NCBI GenBank assembly: GCA_914767885.1
Contig: CAJZBQ010000013.1
Span: forward strand, 1-64,000
Length of the DNA stretch: 64,000 nucleotides
Origin: Blepharisma stoltei
Taxonomy: Eukaryota; Ciliophora; Heterotrichea; Heterotrichida; Blepharismidae
Reading direction: 5' to 3'
Both the position numbers and the translations under genes were made by a program. The notes under the pieces were generated by a model, which was given only the letters and a program-made list of their open reading frames with translations, was not told where the DNA came from and did not search any database. Below, piece after piece: positions 55,995 through 64,000 of this stretch; positions within the stretch are counted from its first letter, which is position 1, and the number at the start of each line of letters is the position of its first letter.

Positions 55995-57438
55995 ATGCAA
56001 CCTTTAAAAAGAGAACCTGATCCCACAGTGATAAGATCTTTCACTACTCCAGGCGAAGTTTATTCACTTGATTATGGACTAACTGTAGCAAAAAATAAAG
56101 GAGCTCTGATAAGTGCTCTCAGACAGTGGCTCTTCAGTCAATGGAGAAGTGGCCAGAGGCAATACGAAACAATACCTTTCGAAAATATAACATTCACTCA
56201 TGAATCTGAGGCAAATTATATATTTCAGATGGAAAATGCAGGCGCAATCACCAATCCTCCTATAGGTGACCAAGAGTATCTTTCAAGAATTAGCCAACAA
56301 TTTAGTGCCTACCTAACGAGAGTAACAAGTAGACTAAGAGAAGAATGGAAAGAAAGGGAGCTGATCAGAAGCGAAGTCAATATCAATACAGAAATTCAAC
56401 CTTTTCAAGCTAAAACTAATCAGCGCTACAGAGAGATGCGAGCTCCCCCCTCCGGGAGTGAACAAAAATATTTTGTTCGCTCACAGAGAAATTTTATAGA
56501 AAAAATTGTTTAAAAAAATCCTAATTTAAATTTGGAAGCAAATATTAATTTAATTTATAAAATTTATGCTTTAAAACGCGATTTGTTTAAAATTAAACAG
56601 AATTAGCTCGATATTTCATTATACTAATTATCACTTATATATCAAATTTTTTTCATATAAAAAATTTTCTATTAAAAAAATTTTTGTTCGTTCACGGTGG
56701 GTTTTTGGACAAAATTAGGGATTTTTCCAATGGTTTTGTTCACTCATAGGGGGGGGAGTAAGTGCAACAATGGCTGGAATGGATATTCACTTAATCGTTT
56801 TTGACTCCATTAGAGATTGGTATATCTTAAGCAACCTGAGGCATAACAATATAGTCCCTTGGTATGGGATGGTTAAAATTGATAAAATCATGTACGCAGC
56901 AATTCAAAGATTGACAGTCACTCTGGAATCCTTTATAAACTCAAAATTTTCAAAACAAAGGCCTGAGGATTTGCCCTTAAAATTAAGAATAATCACCCAA
57001 ATCGGGTACGGGATTGCATTTATGCACATGAAAAACATCGGTTTAAATAATATTACTCCATGGAGCATTTTTATCGACGAAAACGCCAATAATCGGCCAG
57101 TTATATACGACCTAGACCTTGCATTGCGTGCTGACATAACTCCAGCTCCATGGATAAAACGCTTTAAAGAAGAGGATTTTGCATCGCCTGAAGCTAAAAC
57201 GGAGAATCAGCAAATAAAATTTCAGAATTCTGATATTTATTCCTATGGAATTCTAGCCTGCTATATTTTAACTGGAAAATATCCTCAAGAAGCATTTAAG
57301 TGTGAATTTGCTTCAGATCCTGAACTTGATGGAAATATAAAGGAATTTATCATACAAATGCTTTCTGAAAATGAAACCAGAAGGCCTAGTGCAAAGATGT
57401 GCTATGAAAAATTTGAAGAATTTAATAGGCTTCTTTAA
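55995..57438 (+). CDS. Divergent protein kinase-like protein (pseudokinase)
   Basis: The C-terminal 220 residues follow a kinase C-lobe: L-R-H-N-N-I-V-P-W-Y-G-M (helix C to beta-4), then I-G-Y-G-I-A-F-M-H, but the catalytic loop reads G-L-N-N-I-T-P-W-S-I-F-I (no HRD, no catalytic Asp) and DFG is replaced by Y-D-L-D-L-A. S-P-E then D-I-Y-S-Y-G-I-L and R-R-P-S-A match the rest of the lobe. So it is probably an inactive scaffold kinase. The 150-aa N-terminal part (from ATG 55995) is helical and unknown. A GTGAGCGAAC-family element (56440-56758) separates the halves; I could not find a TA junction that keeps frame, so they may be two genes. Confidence 0.6.
56440..56758. mobile_element. GTGAGCGAAC-family element in pseudokinase gene
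   Basis: Left end GAGCTCCCCCCTCCGGGAGT followed by GAACAAAA; right end TTTGTTCACTCATAGGGGGG then GGAG before TA (56759-56760). The minus-strand core GATATATAAGTGATAATTAG is present. The right boundary is standard, but no TA adjoins the left end (GCGAGCTCCC), so the 5' boundary is altered or lies further upstream at the TA at 56427. Confidence 0.75.
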
Positions 57439-57513
57439 TAAAATAATTATTGGTTATATAATGCAGTAAAACAAATTGGCATTTTTTACCTATTTTTTAA
57501 TTTTTTATTAAAA

Positions 57514-58000
57514 ATCGTGACATTGTATACATTAACATTAGCATTACTTAGAGTGTTTAGCGTGCTTCCGGGTTCCGCAGGGTGATTTAACAAAGCCACG
57601 AGGGCTCACCCCAGTAGATACCGATTGGTGACGTCAACGGGCATTTCCGACGTCACCCTTTTTATCGGGCCGACGGACCATCCTAAGCAAGTGACGGCTA
57701 ATCGGCTGCCAGACCTCATGGGCTGCGTTGCCTTGCTCAAAACTTGACTCCTGCGCGTTTTCCCGCCTTTGGGTCTCCTTCCTAGGGAGTGTCAAGCAGT
57801 AAAACCCTATGCCCACAAAGCGCCCAAGGATCAGGCAAGGAGACTGTGCACCCCTCTCCATTACTTACCTGATTTTGCTGGGTAAGGTCCCACCGGGAAA
57901 ACTAAACCCTATAATAATAAAATGGCGTCGCCGGTAAAATTTTTTCTCTGAAGAATTTACTCTTCTTTGGCTATTTTATTATTATCGTGACATTTTATAC
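57514..58000 (-). mobile_element. GC-rich retroposon with 17-bp target duplication
   Basis: Flanked by ATCGTGACATTGTATAC (57514-57530) and ATCGTGACATTTTATAC (57984-58000), one mismatch in 17. Read on the minus strand, a GC-rich body ends in a tail of TAATG-type repeats (57531-57555), so the insert is oriented leftward. It sits at the last codons of the next minus-strand gene: a TAA at 57982-57984 now ends that protein, whereas the uninterrupted target would extend it by about five codons. Confidence 0.82.
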
Positions 58001-59016
58001 AATTTTTCTCTTAAAATATTCAATACTTCAGTAATTGAAGTGTCTTGGCTGAGGTCAAAACCTCTTCGTATGAACTGTGCGAAAGACTGAAAATTCTTAA
58101 TTATTAAGAAAAGGGAGTCAATTTCTTTCATCACGTCTCCTTCTACGTCAAAAAGCTGCTTAAAGTATGGCAGAGATTTGCAGGACTGAATTATTTCTGA
58201 ATCAGTGGCTGTTTTCTTGATTTCTAAAGTTTTTATTATTTGTGACTTAAAAATGTTTTTTTGTGAAATCTGGGTTTTTAAATCAAATATCTTTTCCAAA
58301 ATTTCTTTAAGGGCTAGAATAACATCATCTGGAGCTGATTTTTCATGAAATTCACTATAAATATCAGCCACAACTGCGTTAATTTTATTGTATTTTTCAA
58401 AAATCTCTTGGCATCCTTCTGCAATACTAATTAAATCTTCACATTTACACGAAAAAATTTCACAGATTTTTTGGGTTATTCCTTCCTCCTCAGAGCCTTT
58501 TTCTAAATTATTTATTTCATTAATGAGCTTGCCATTGTTTTCTTTTAAAATTTCGATTTTTTCTTCTAATCCTTTGATTTTTTCTTTCCATGCTTCTTCA
58601 TTGGAATCATTTATCATAATATCTTCTCTATTCCGCATTATTTTCTGATAAACCTTCATTTGTTCTTCATAGAAAACTATAATTCCCATTATTTTTACAT
58701 CAGATTCTGACTCAGGGTCGAATTTTCGCTTTAAAAAGGAACCAAAAATTTTTTCTTCATTAATGAGTTTTGCTGAGTCCCAGATTTCTATGGGGTCTGT
58801 AGGGATTGGGAATTTTAAGTCTTCGTCTTTTCGGCCGATTGGAGAAATTGATCTTGACCATGGTCTGTCAGTTGAGACAATAAGATCTTTGGATTGATTT
58901 TTTGTAGTAAAAGGTTTGGATAGCTTTGAATATCCCCCAAGCACGTCTGCTAAAACCTCAGCCATTTTGTCATAGTCGCCTTCTTCAATATAATTATAAC
59001 CAAGTTTTTCTAGCAT
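57982..59016 (-). CDS. Coiled-coil protein, unknown
   Basis: 344 aa from ATG 59016. The N-terminal 30 residues (L-G-Y-N-Y-I-E-E-G-D-Y-D-K-M-A-E-V-L-A-D-V-L) resemble a short helical dimerisation motif. A basic Ser-Pro linker follows, then a long coiled coil (about residues 105-180), then a helical C-terminal domain. The general layout recalls centrosomal or basal-body proteins, but no family can be assigned. No intron or IES. The 3' end is altered by the retroposon insertion described at 57514-58000. Confidence 0.75.
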   Translation of the reverse strand: MLEKLGYNYIEEGDYDKMAEVLADVLGGYSKLSKPFTTKNQSKDLIVSTDRPWSRSISPIGRKDEDLKFPIPTDPIEIWDSAKLINEEKIFGSFLKRKFDPESESDVKIMGIIVFYEEQMKVYQKIMRNREDIMINDSNEEAWKEKIKGLEEKIEILKENNGKLINEINNLEKGSEEEGITQKICEIFSCKCEDLISIAEGCQEIFEKYNKINAVVADIYSEFHEKSAPDDVILALKEILEKIFDLKTQISQKNIFKSQIIKTLEIKKTATDSEIIQSCKSLPYFKQLFDVEGDVMKEIDSLFLIIKNFQSFAQFIRRGFDLSQDTSITEVLNILREKLYKMSR

Positions 59017-59102
59017 AGAATTTATATTATGCTATTTTATATTAATTGGTATATTTATAGGTGTTTTTATATCTATTTTTGTAAAAAACATAAATTTTTA
59101 AG

Positions 59103-59655
59103 CTACTTTAGCCTAATAAGCTTAGAAAGCTTTTTGGATTCTGATGATTTTGAAGAATCTTGGTAAGGAGGAGGCTTTTTGTACGTCCGAGATAATGTGA
59201 TTGATCTTGATGCTGGATCCTTGAGCAAGTTATTCATTTTATTAAGATCAGGATGGCTTTCAAGAGAGTTTCCTTTTATAAAATCATTAATGGATTCAGC
59301 AAATTCTGTTGATAAAGTGTCAATTTTACAAAAATCTTTTGGCATGTGCCTATGGTGGGCTTCTTTTGTTGTATTATTTGAAGAGGCTAGTTTTAGAGGC
59401 TGATCTGGAATATGAAGCCCTGATGTGGCTTTGAAATCAAGGAATTGCCTTTTTTTCGTTTTTTTGAATGAAGAGTCATTGATAAATTCAGTTGGTTCTT
59501 GAGTTTTGGTGAGAAAATTTATGCTCAGTTTTAATTAATTTTATTATAAAATATAGTCAAGGGCGATCCAAAAAAGGCCTTGGGCTATATAATAATTAAT
59601 CTCTCAATAGCAATTTCATCCAGGAGCAGGATAAATCTAGTTTGGGAATTTCCAT
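59103..59655 (-). CDS. Small basic protein, unknown
   Basis: The open frame is clear from about 59530 to TAA at 59103 and contains F-I-K-G-N-S-L-E-S-H-P-D-L-N-K-M and a Ser/Lys-rich tail. It lacks a good early ATG unless extended: an ATG at 59655 (MEIPKLDLS) joins it if a 76-bp TA-bounded segment (59532-59607) is removed, giving 159 codons. Otherwise translation would start at the internal Met at 59345 (MPKDFC). No domain recognised. Confidence 0.55.
59532..59607. mobile_element. Candidate 76-bp IES with palindrome
   Basis: TA at 59532-59533 and 59608-59609. Inside is a 38-bp palindrome (59552-59589): TATAGTCAAGG and CCTTGGGCTATA around GATCCAAAAAA. A similar CAAGGCCGATCCAAAA lies at the right end of the 48026-48254 element. 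Removal keeps the flanking frames together. Confidence 0.5.
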
Positions 59656-59768
59656 TCTATTATCAGTAATTAGGGTTAAAAAATAAATATATACCTTTCG
59701 ATCACCTTAGCAGCACATTATGTTAAGCAATCCTCCTTATCTTTATTAATAAAAAACAGTATATCACA

Positions 59769-62700
59769 TTAAAGTCTTAAAGAATGGTTCAATGAAGGCA
59801 GATTCGGCTTTTGTAAAGACAGCCTTCTGCTATGTTTTATATAGCTAGTTTTCACTTCCGCCTTCAAGCTTATGTCAAGAATTCATGCATGATTTAAAGC
59901 CTGCTCTGGGGTAATTCTTTTGGCTGGGTCTCATTCTAAGCATCCTAAATAAATTTTACTTTCAATTAAATCCAGCAGCAGTTTGTCTCCACAAGGAAAA
60001 AAATCGGTCAGCAATTTACTGCCTGGTATTCTATTTCTTCCTTTAGGGGACGGCAAACTAAGAGGGATAAGTTCTTCACTAAAGAAAAGATTTGCACGAG
60101 TCGATTTTTCAATTAAATTATCTGGTGGAAGCCCTTTAATTTCCATAATCCTTGTCATAAGATCAGCTTCATTTTCAGCTGGAAATAAAGGGTAGGCATT
60201 TGCGAGCTCTACTAAAATGCACCCAAAAGACCATATATCTATTGCAGTTGTGTATGGGATTCCTAGGATTATTTCTGGCGCTCTATAAAATCGTGACTGA
60301 ATATAAGTATATACGCACTCATCCTCTAGGCAAGCTGAGCCAAAATCAATTATTTTTATTCCGGATTTATTAACTCTTACCCTTCGTGAGAGTAAAATCA
60401 TTGGAAAATTCCTATTTTTTCGCCAAAGCCCATGCTTGCCCGAGAGCACAAAATGTTGTTTTTATAAAAATATTTTGATATTAAATGATAATTTTTATAA
60501 TGGAATTTCGAGCTAAATAATTCATTTTGAATAGATTGAATTCTAAAACACAAGTATTTGCAAGTTTAAATTAATTTTTTATTTTCTTGAAATGGGATTT
60601 TTAAACTTTGAAAAAATAGATTTTACAATAAGAATTTCTAATAAATATTTTTCTCACTCATGGAGCTGAGGAGAGTAAGATGTTTTAGTAAAATATTTTC
60701 TGGCTTTAAATCGCAGTGAATAATATTTTTTTTTTTTAAAAATTGTAAAGAGTAGAGTAGTTGGATTGCGATTCGTCTGACGAGGTTCAAAGGTAGCCCT
60801 TTGAAATTGTTATTTTTTATAAGTTCATATAAATTTATACTGAGAAGCTCAAAAGTCAAACAAATATGCTTTCTAAATGTAAAATTGTCATACATATGGA
60901 CTAAATTTGCGGAGTCCTGCTTATCGGTAGAAGAAATTATTGATAAAACCTTTATTTCTTTTTAATTTTTGCGTAAATGGAGTCGGTGAAAAAGAAAACG
61001 GTCGTGCTCAAGGCTGCCCAAGATGCGGAACTACAGCACCTGGGATTAAGCGAGAGTGGGACTTTCTTCGGCTTCACGGCCCCTACAGAAACATTACCAG
61101 AATTACAAGAATCTCGAATGCTTGAGAACTCCATGAAAGTTTACTTATCAAAATACCTGAATAGAAGCAAAGACAACAGAGAGCAGAATGTGGAAAAGAA
61201 GGAATTGTTTTTGGCGCTCATGATAGCGCTCGAAATAGAGACAAAACCCGGAGAAATACTCAGATGCAGGCAATTGCCATCAGGAGATGTCGTAGTGATT
61301 TACACAAGCGAACAAGCTAGAAGACAAATGCTGAAACAAGGTAAAATCACAATACAACTAGAAGATAGCAAGAGGCATGTCCCCATTGGCCCGATGAACA
61401 AAAACGGTGAGCTTTAATTTTCAAAGTTACCAGATTCAGGTGACGCTACCTATAGAAATTGGAATTGAGGAGGTTATAGAATACCTCAGTACCAAGTGTA
61501 AAGGTAGTTGAAGTTATTGCTGAAAACACCTTGAAGGATGGGGAGATTTATTACGCAGTGCACTTCAATCCCAACTCACGCTACAAGATATACGGGGAAT
61601 TTAGTAAAATTGATGAAGCAGTTGATCTTCCGGAAGAAATCTCCATTAGAGGGAAGAGGCTTTACCTGAATCATGCTACATCATTAGTTTGTGTCACTTG
61701 CAATCAAATAGGCCATAATAAAGAAGGGCATGAAAGAATGGAGCAAAGGAGGCAAGAGAGAATTAGGGCTGACTGCATTAGGAGGAAAAGAAAAGAGGAA
61801 GAAAAAATGCAGCACAAAATTGCGTGTAGGAGAGATTCTGGGCAGGAAAGTGACAATAGAAAACAAAAGTAATAATTCAGGGTATTTAGGTGTAGATAAT
61901 CGGGAAAGAGCAGAAGAACAAAAAATTGAAGTGAAAGAAATAAGGAGCATAAATGACGTCGGCAAAAGGACACCCCAGGAAGCTGGGCTACAGTATCCAC
62001 AGATGAAGAGATTAAAGAGAAGCATCAACACAGATTTTTGACTGTAGCGCACATAAACATGATGGACTAAAGCAGAAAAAGGAACAAATAGAAAAAGCTC
62101 CTAGCAGAAATTGAAGCGGATGTGATTGGCATGTGTGAAACACATTGCTCTACATCCGAAGCGCTCCCAAGAATAGAGAGGTATAACTGGTACCATAACA
62201 CAGGGACTGACAGAAGTGCTGGAGTAGGGTTTCTATATAAAAAGGGTCTCACTATAGAAGAAAGTATAAACTCAACTCAAGGAAGGACAATTGCACTAAC
62301 GATAGGTAACCTTACCATAATAGAAGCGTATTCACCTGTAGAGGGTGACACTGAAGCGTTAGAGGTCTTCTATGAAGGAATGAACGATGCACTGGTACAC
62401 AGAGCATTGAAACACGCAGAACGTGTAGAGAGAAGTGTGCTAATAGGATGCTGCAAACAAGAATAACGGATTGATTAAGAAATGATCCATAAGGATCGCT
62501 AGGCGGGTTGACCACTAGATAGAGATAAGATAAGAGATAAAACCTTTATTTCAAATGCCAGCTTGGTATAAAAACTTTTTCTTATTTCTGATGATTTTCA
62601 TAGCAATTAGGGAATGCTTTTTTCTATCAAAGCATTTGCAGACCTGCCCAAAGCTGCCTTTTCCAATTATGGAAATAATTTCATAGCGATAATCAATGTG

Positions 62701-63354
62701 ATCTCCTATAATAAGATTATAATCACCCCTTTCGTCATCATATCCGTAGTTTTTTAAATTTATATTTGAGATCTTTTTAGCTCCTAGTCCGAGAAAATAT
62801 ATTCCTATTTTTTTTTAAAAAAATTATTAGGCAGCCAAATCTTATTTTGTGCTAGATTTATAAGCAAAATCCCCAAATTTTGATACTCAATCCAATAGTA
62901 TGAAATATATTTTCTTATATGATAAAATTTCAGCTTGTTCATATGGGGTTAAATATTTTTGAAATTTTGATAAGGCTGTGCCAGGAGTAATAGGAAGCTG
63001 CAGGGACTCGAATTCTTGCTGAGGAGTTGGTGGTTCTGAGGATTTTCTTGTTTCTTGAGTACATTCTCGAGAACTTATATTACCGTTGATAGAAGTTTTT
63101 AGTTTCATATCAGAAGTATTGAGCGCAGCTATAAGTGGGCTGCAAAATTTATTGCGGATGATGCTTTTTCTACCTCTAGGGGAGGCATAAGGGGAAATTT
63201 TAGCTAGGGCTGCAGATGAAGACTTATCATTGATTGGATTTTTGGGTAAGATTTGGGAATTTCTATAAGAGCGTGGCAATGAACCATTTCTAGGAGAGTT
63301 AATAATAGTTCTATTTCGCTTTGGAGTTATATCCTGCAATAATTTGAATTTCAT
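59769..63354 (-). CDS. DYRK-family protein kinase, split by IESs and a LINE
   Basis: Assembled from four blocks. An N-terminal basic region leads to the DYRK homology (DH) box: P-I-T-P-G-T-A-L-S-K-F and L-T-x-Y-E-Q-A-E-I then I-Y-F-L-G, N-Y-G-Y-D-D-E-R-G-D-Y, D-H-I-D-Y-R-Y-E. The kinase domain has GKGSFGQV, A-M-K-I-I-R-N-K-K-K, C-D-L-K-P-E-N, D-F-G-S-A-C, and the activation loop Y-T-Y-I-Q-S-R-F-Y-R-A-P-E, with the Tyr that DYRKs autophosphorylate. Blocks are separated by IESs (62798-62905, 60371-60675) and a LINE (60942-62552). After removal one extra base remains at the LINE site (G-C-A-T-T-T before GAAATA), a +1 shift. TAA stop at 59769. Confidence 0.88.
60371..60675. mobile_element. IES in DYRK gene, worn GTGAG family
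   Basis: TA at 60371-60372 and 60676-60677. Minus-strand left end TACTCTCCTCAGCTCCATGA then GTGAG; right end CTCTCACGAAGGGTAAGAGT. A degenerate core (TTGATATTAAATGATAATTT) lies near 60476. Excision joins L-L-K-H-L to N-K-S-G-I-K-I-I-D-F-G. Confidence 0.88.
60977..61872 (+). pseudogene. LINE ORF1 (broken)
   Basis: The frame from ATG 60977 runs 146 codons (Lys/Glu-rich, with L-R-C-R-Q-L-P-S-G-D-V-V-V-I-Y-T resembling an RNA-recognition-like strand pattern) to TAA at 61415-61417. A second frame at 61531-61872 includes C-V-T-C-N-Q-I-G-H-N-K-E-G-H, a degraded CCHC knuckle. The two were probably one nucleic-acid-binding ORF1 protein, now frameshifted. Confidence 0.65.
62050..62466 (+). pseudogene. 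LINE endonuclease fragment
   Basis: A frame containing I-N-M-M near its start, then A-D-V-I-G-M-C-E-T-H and S-A-G-V-G-F-L-Y-K-K matches the N-terminal half of APE-type LINE endonucleases (metal-binding Glu in C-E-T-H, G-V-G-F/I). Stops and a frameshift lie before 62095, and it ends before the catalytic Asp-His region. Confidence 0.7.
62798..62905. mobile_element. 108-bp IES in DYRK DH box
   Basis: Direct repeats ATATATTT flank the segment (TATA at 62798-62801 and 62906-62909). Collapsing them joins S-Y-K-K-I-Y-F to L-G-L-G-A-K-K-I, the invariant DH-box I-Y-F-L-G. No inverted repeat. Confidence 0.85.
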
Positions 63355-63683
63355 AATTTCATTTTTAATAGAATTTTATTATAATGATTCAGCTGCTGCT
63401 ATCTTGATGCAGAATTATCCTCAATTAGTATATTTCTTGCTGATTTTTTTTGCATTTTTGTGAAGCAATCTAATATATGCAGAATAATTATAATTGATTG
63501 ATAATAATCAAAAATGCAATTCAGCTATTTCAAAAGCTTTATTAATCTTCTGCAGAAATTATTAAGGTCTCTGAAGAGGTAAAATTATTATTTTCGTATT
63601 GCTTAAAGACTTTAAATAGTCTATGCAATGGACTATATTAAGGAAATATGAAATTTATACTAAATAACATTTCATAAGCCGAA
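63355..63683. other. Intergenic spacer
   Basis: AT-rich DNA between the divergent DYRK and DnaJ genes; presumably holds both promoters. Nothing else seen. Confidence 0.5.
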
Positions 63684-64000
63684 ATGATGCAAATGCTCAT
63701 TAGAGGATTCAAGAGCTCCCCTCGTCTTCTGATGAAAAAAGACTACTACAAAATTCTAGGCGTCAGCCCTTCTGCTACAGACCCAGAAATAAAAAAAGCT
63801 TATTTTATCCTCGCAAAAAAATTTCACCCAGATGTCTGTAGTGACCCATCTGCCAAAGAAAAATTTTCTGAAATTAATGAAGCTTATGAAACCATTGCAA
63901 ATTCTCAGAAAAGGAATCTTTATAATGCCTCTAGAAAGGAAAATAACACCCACAAAGAAGAAAAAGTCCATGAAGATCCTGAAAATATTTTTGAAGGGTT
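63684..64000 (+). CDS. DnaJ (Hsp40) protein, 3' end cut by window
   Basis: An open frame from ATG 63684 to the window edge with no stop. The first 16 residues ([16 protein letters not shown]) look like a mitochondrial targeting peptide. The J domain follows: [24 protein letters not shown] with the HPD motif that stimulates Hsp70 ATPase, then [11 protein letters not shown]. This fits the start of a mitochondrial type I/II DnaJ (Mdj1/DnaJA3-like). A Gly-rich or zinc region would lie beyond the window. Confidence 0.92.
   Translation, partial: MMQMLIRGFKSSPRLLMKKDYYKILGVSPSATDPEIKKAYFILAKKFHPDVCSDPSAKEKFSEINEAYETIANSQKRNLYNASRKENNTHKEEKVHEDPENIFEG

Larger units (their letters stand above)
60942..62552 (+). 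mobile_element. APE-type LINE, decayed, in DYRK gene
   Basis: The insertion is flanked by a perfect 17-bp target duplication, GATAAAACCTTTATTTC, at 60942-60958 and 62536-62552. The body (60959-62535) has an ORF1 (60977), a second frame with a zinc-knuckle-like motif, and an apurinic-type endonuclease fragment, then jumps to a 3' end with a GATAA-type tail (62519-62535). No reverse transcriptase is present, so it is internally deleted and non-autonomous. It lies opposite to the host gene. Confidence 0.9.

Noticed and set aside
61684-62052. Hydrophobic, Leu/Phe/Ser-rich ORFs on the minus strand
   Set aside because: They are the antisense of the LINE's Lys/Glu-rich coding strand.

Overview
This window is the end of a chromosome from a heterotrich ciliate, most likely the germline (micronuclear) genome of a Blepharisma-like species. 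Three observations support this. The first 3.84 kb is a nearly pure 8-bp telomere repeat, CCCTAACA. UGA is read as tryptophan: one 1,499-codon gene runs through many in-frame TGA codons and stops only at TAA. Genes carry 15-16 nt GT-AG introns. Coding regions are also interrupted by AT-rich or inverted-repeat segments bounded by TA. Cutting these out at the TA restores family-conserved protein sequence, which is the signature of internal eliminated sequences (IESs) that would be absent from a somatic macronuclear genome. The organism name is an inference; no search was possible.

Layout. 1-3843: telomere. 3844-12700: gene-poor subtelomere with a propeller-TPR gene cut off by the telomere, decayed relatives of it, inverted-repeat elements, one small coiled-coil gene and a GC-rich retroposon. 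12722-33511: densely packed genes with gaps of 2-70 bp: a large type I membrane glycoprotein, an unknown basic protein, a STRIPAK subunit (STRIP/Far11), a PDI-like ER protein ending in KSDL, an ArfGAP, a propeller/helical-repeat protein, a MAP kinase with a TEY loop, a four-cNMP-domain cGMP-dependent kinase and an RBR ubiquitin ligase. 33512-42159: repeat-rich, with an RBR pseudogene, a C2H2 zinc-finger gene, retroposon relics, a small gene and a TMEM135-like gene. 42160-44116: a mitochondrial carrier and a 3-ketoacyl-CoA-reductase-like SDR. 44117-51900: repeats plus a second C2H2 gene paralogous to the first. 51904-64000: kinesin-1, a SAM-domain protein, a divergent pseudokinase, a coiled-coil protein, a small basic protein, a DYRK kinase split by a LINE, and the start of a mitochondrial-type DnaJ.

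The most distinctive content is the mobile DNA. (1) A family of TA-bounded elements has TAACTCCCC ends, a GTGAGCGAAC subterminal block and a shared core; at least eight copies occur, most inside genes, and two are nearly identical. (2) A second family has the same ends and architecture but a different subterminal block (CTTGATCGAACG); two copies lie in one gene. (3) Other long-inverted-repeat elements and short IESs of 34-148 bp occur, one of which keeps the reading frame open. (4) GC-rich retroposons and an APE-type LINE are flanked by target duplications of about 17 bp and often sit at the 3' ends of genes.

When the inferred IESs and introns are removed, the lengths of the STRIP, PDI, ArfGAP, propeller, TMEM135, carrier, kinesin, SAM and SDR genes all become exact multiples of three. 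The DYRK gene is left with one extra base, next to the LINE.
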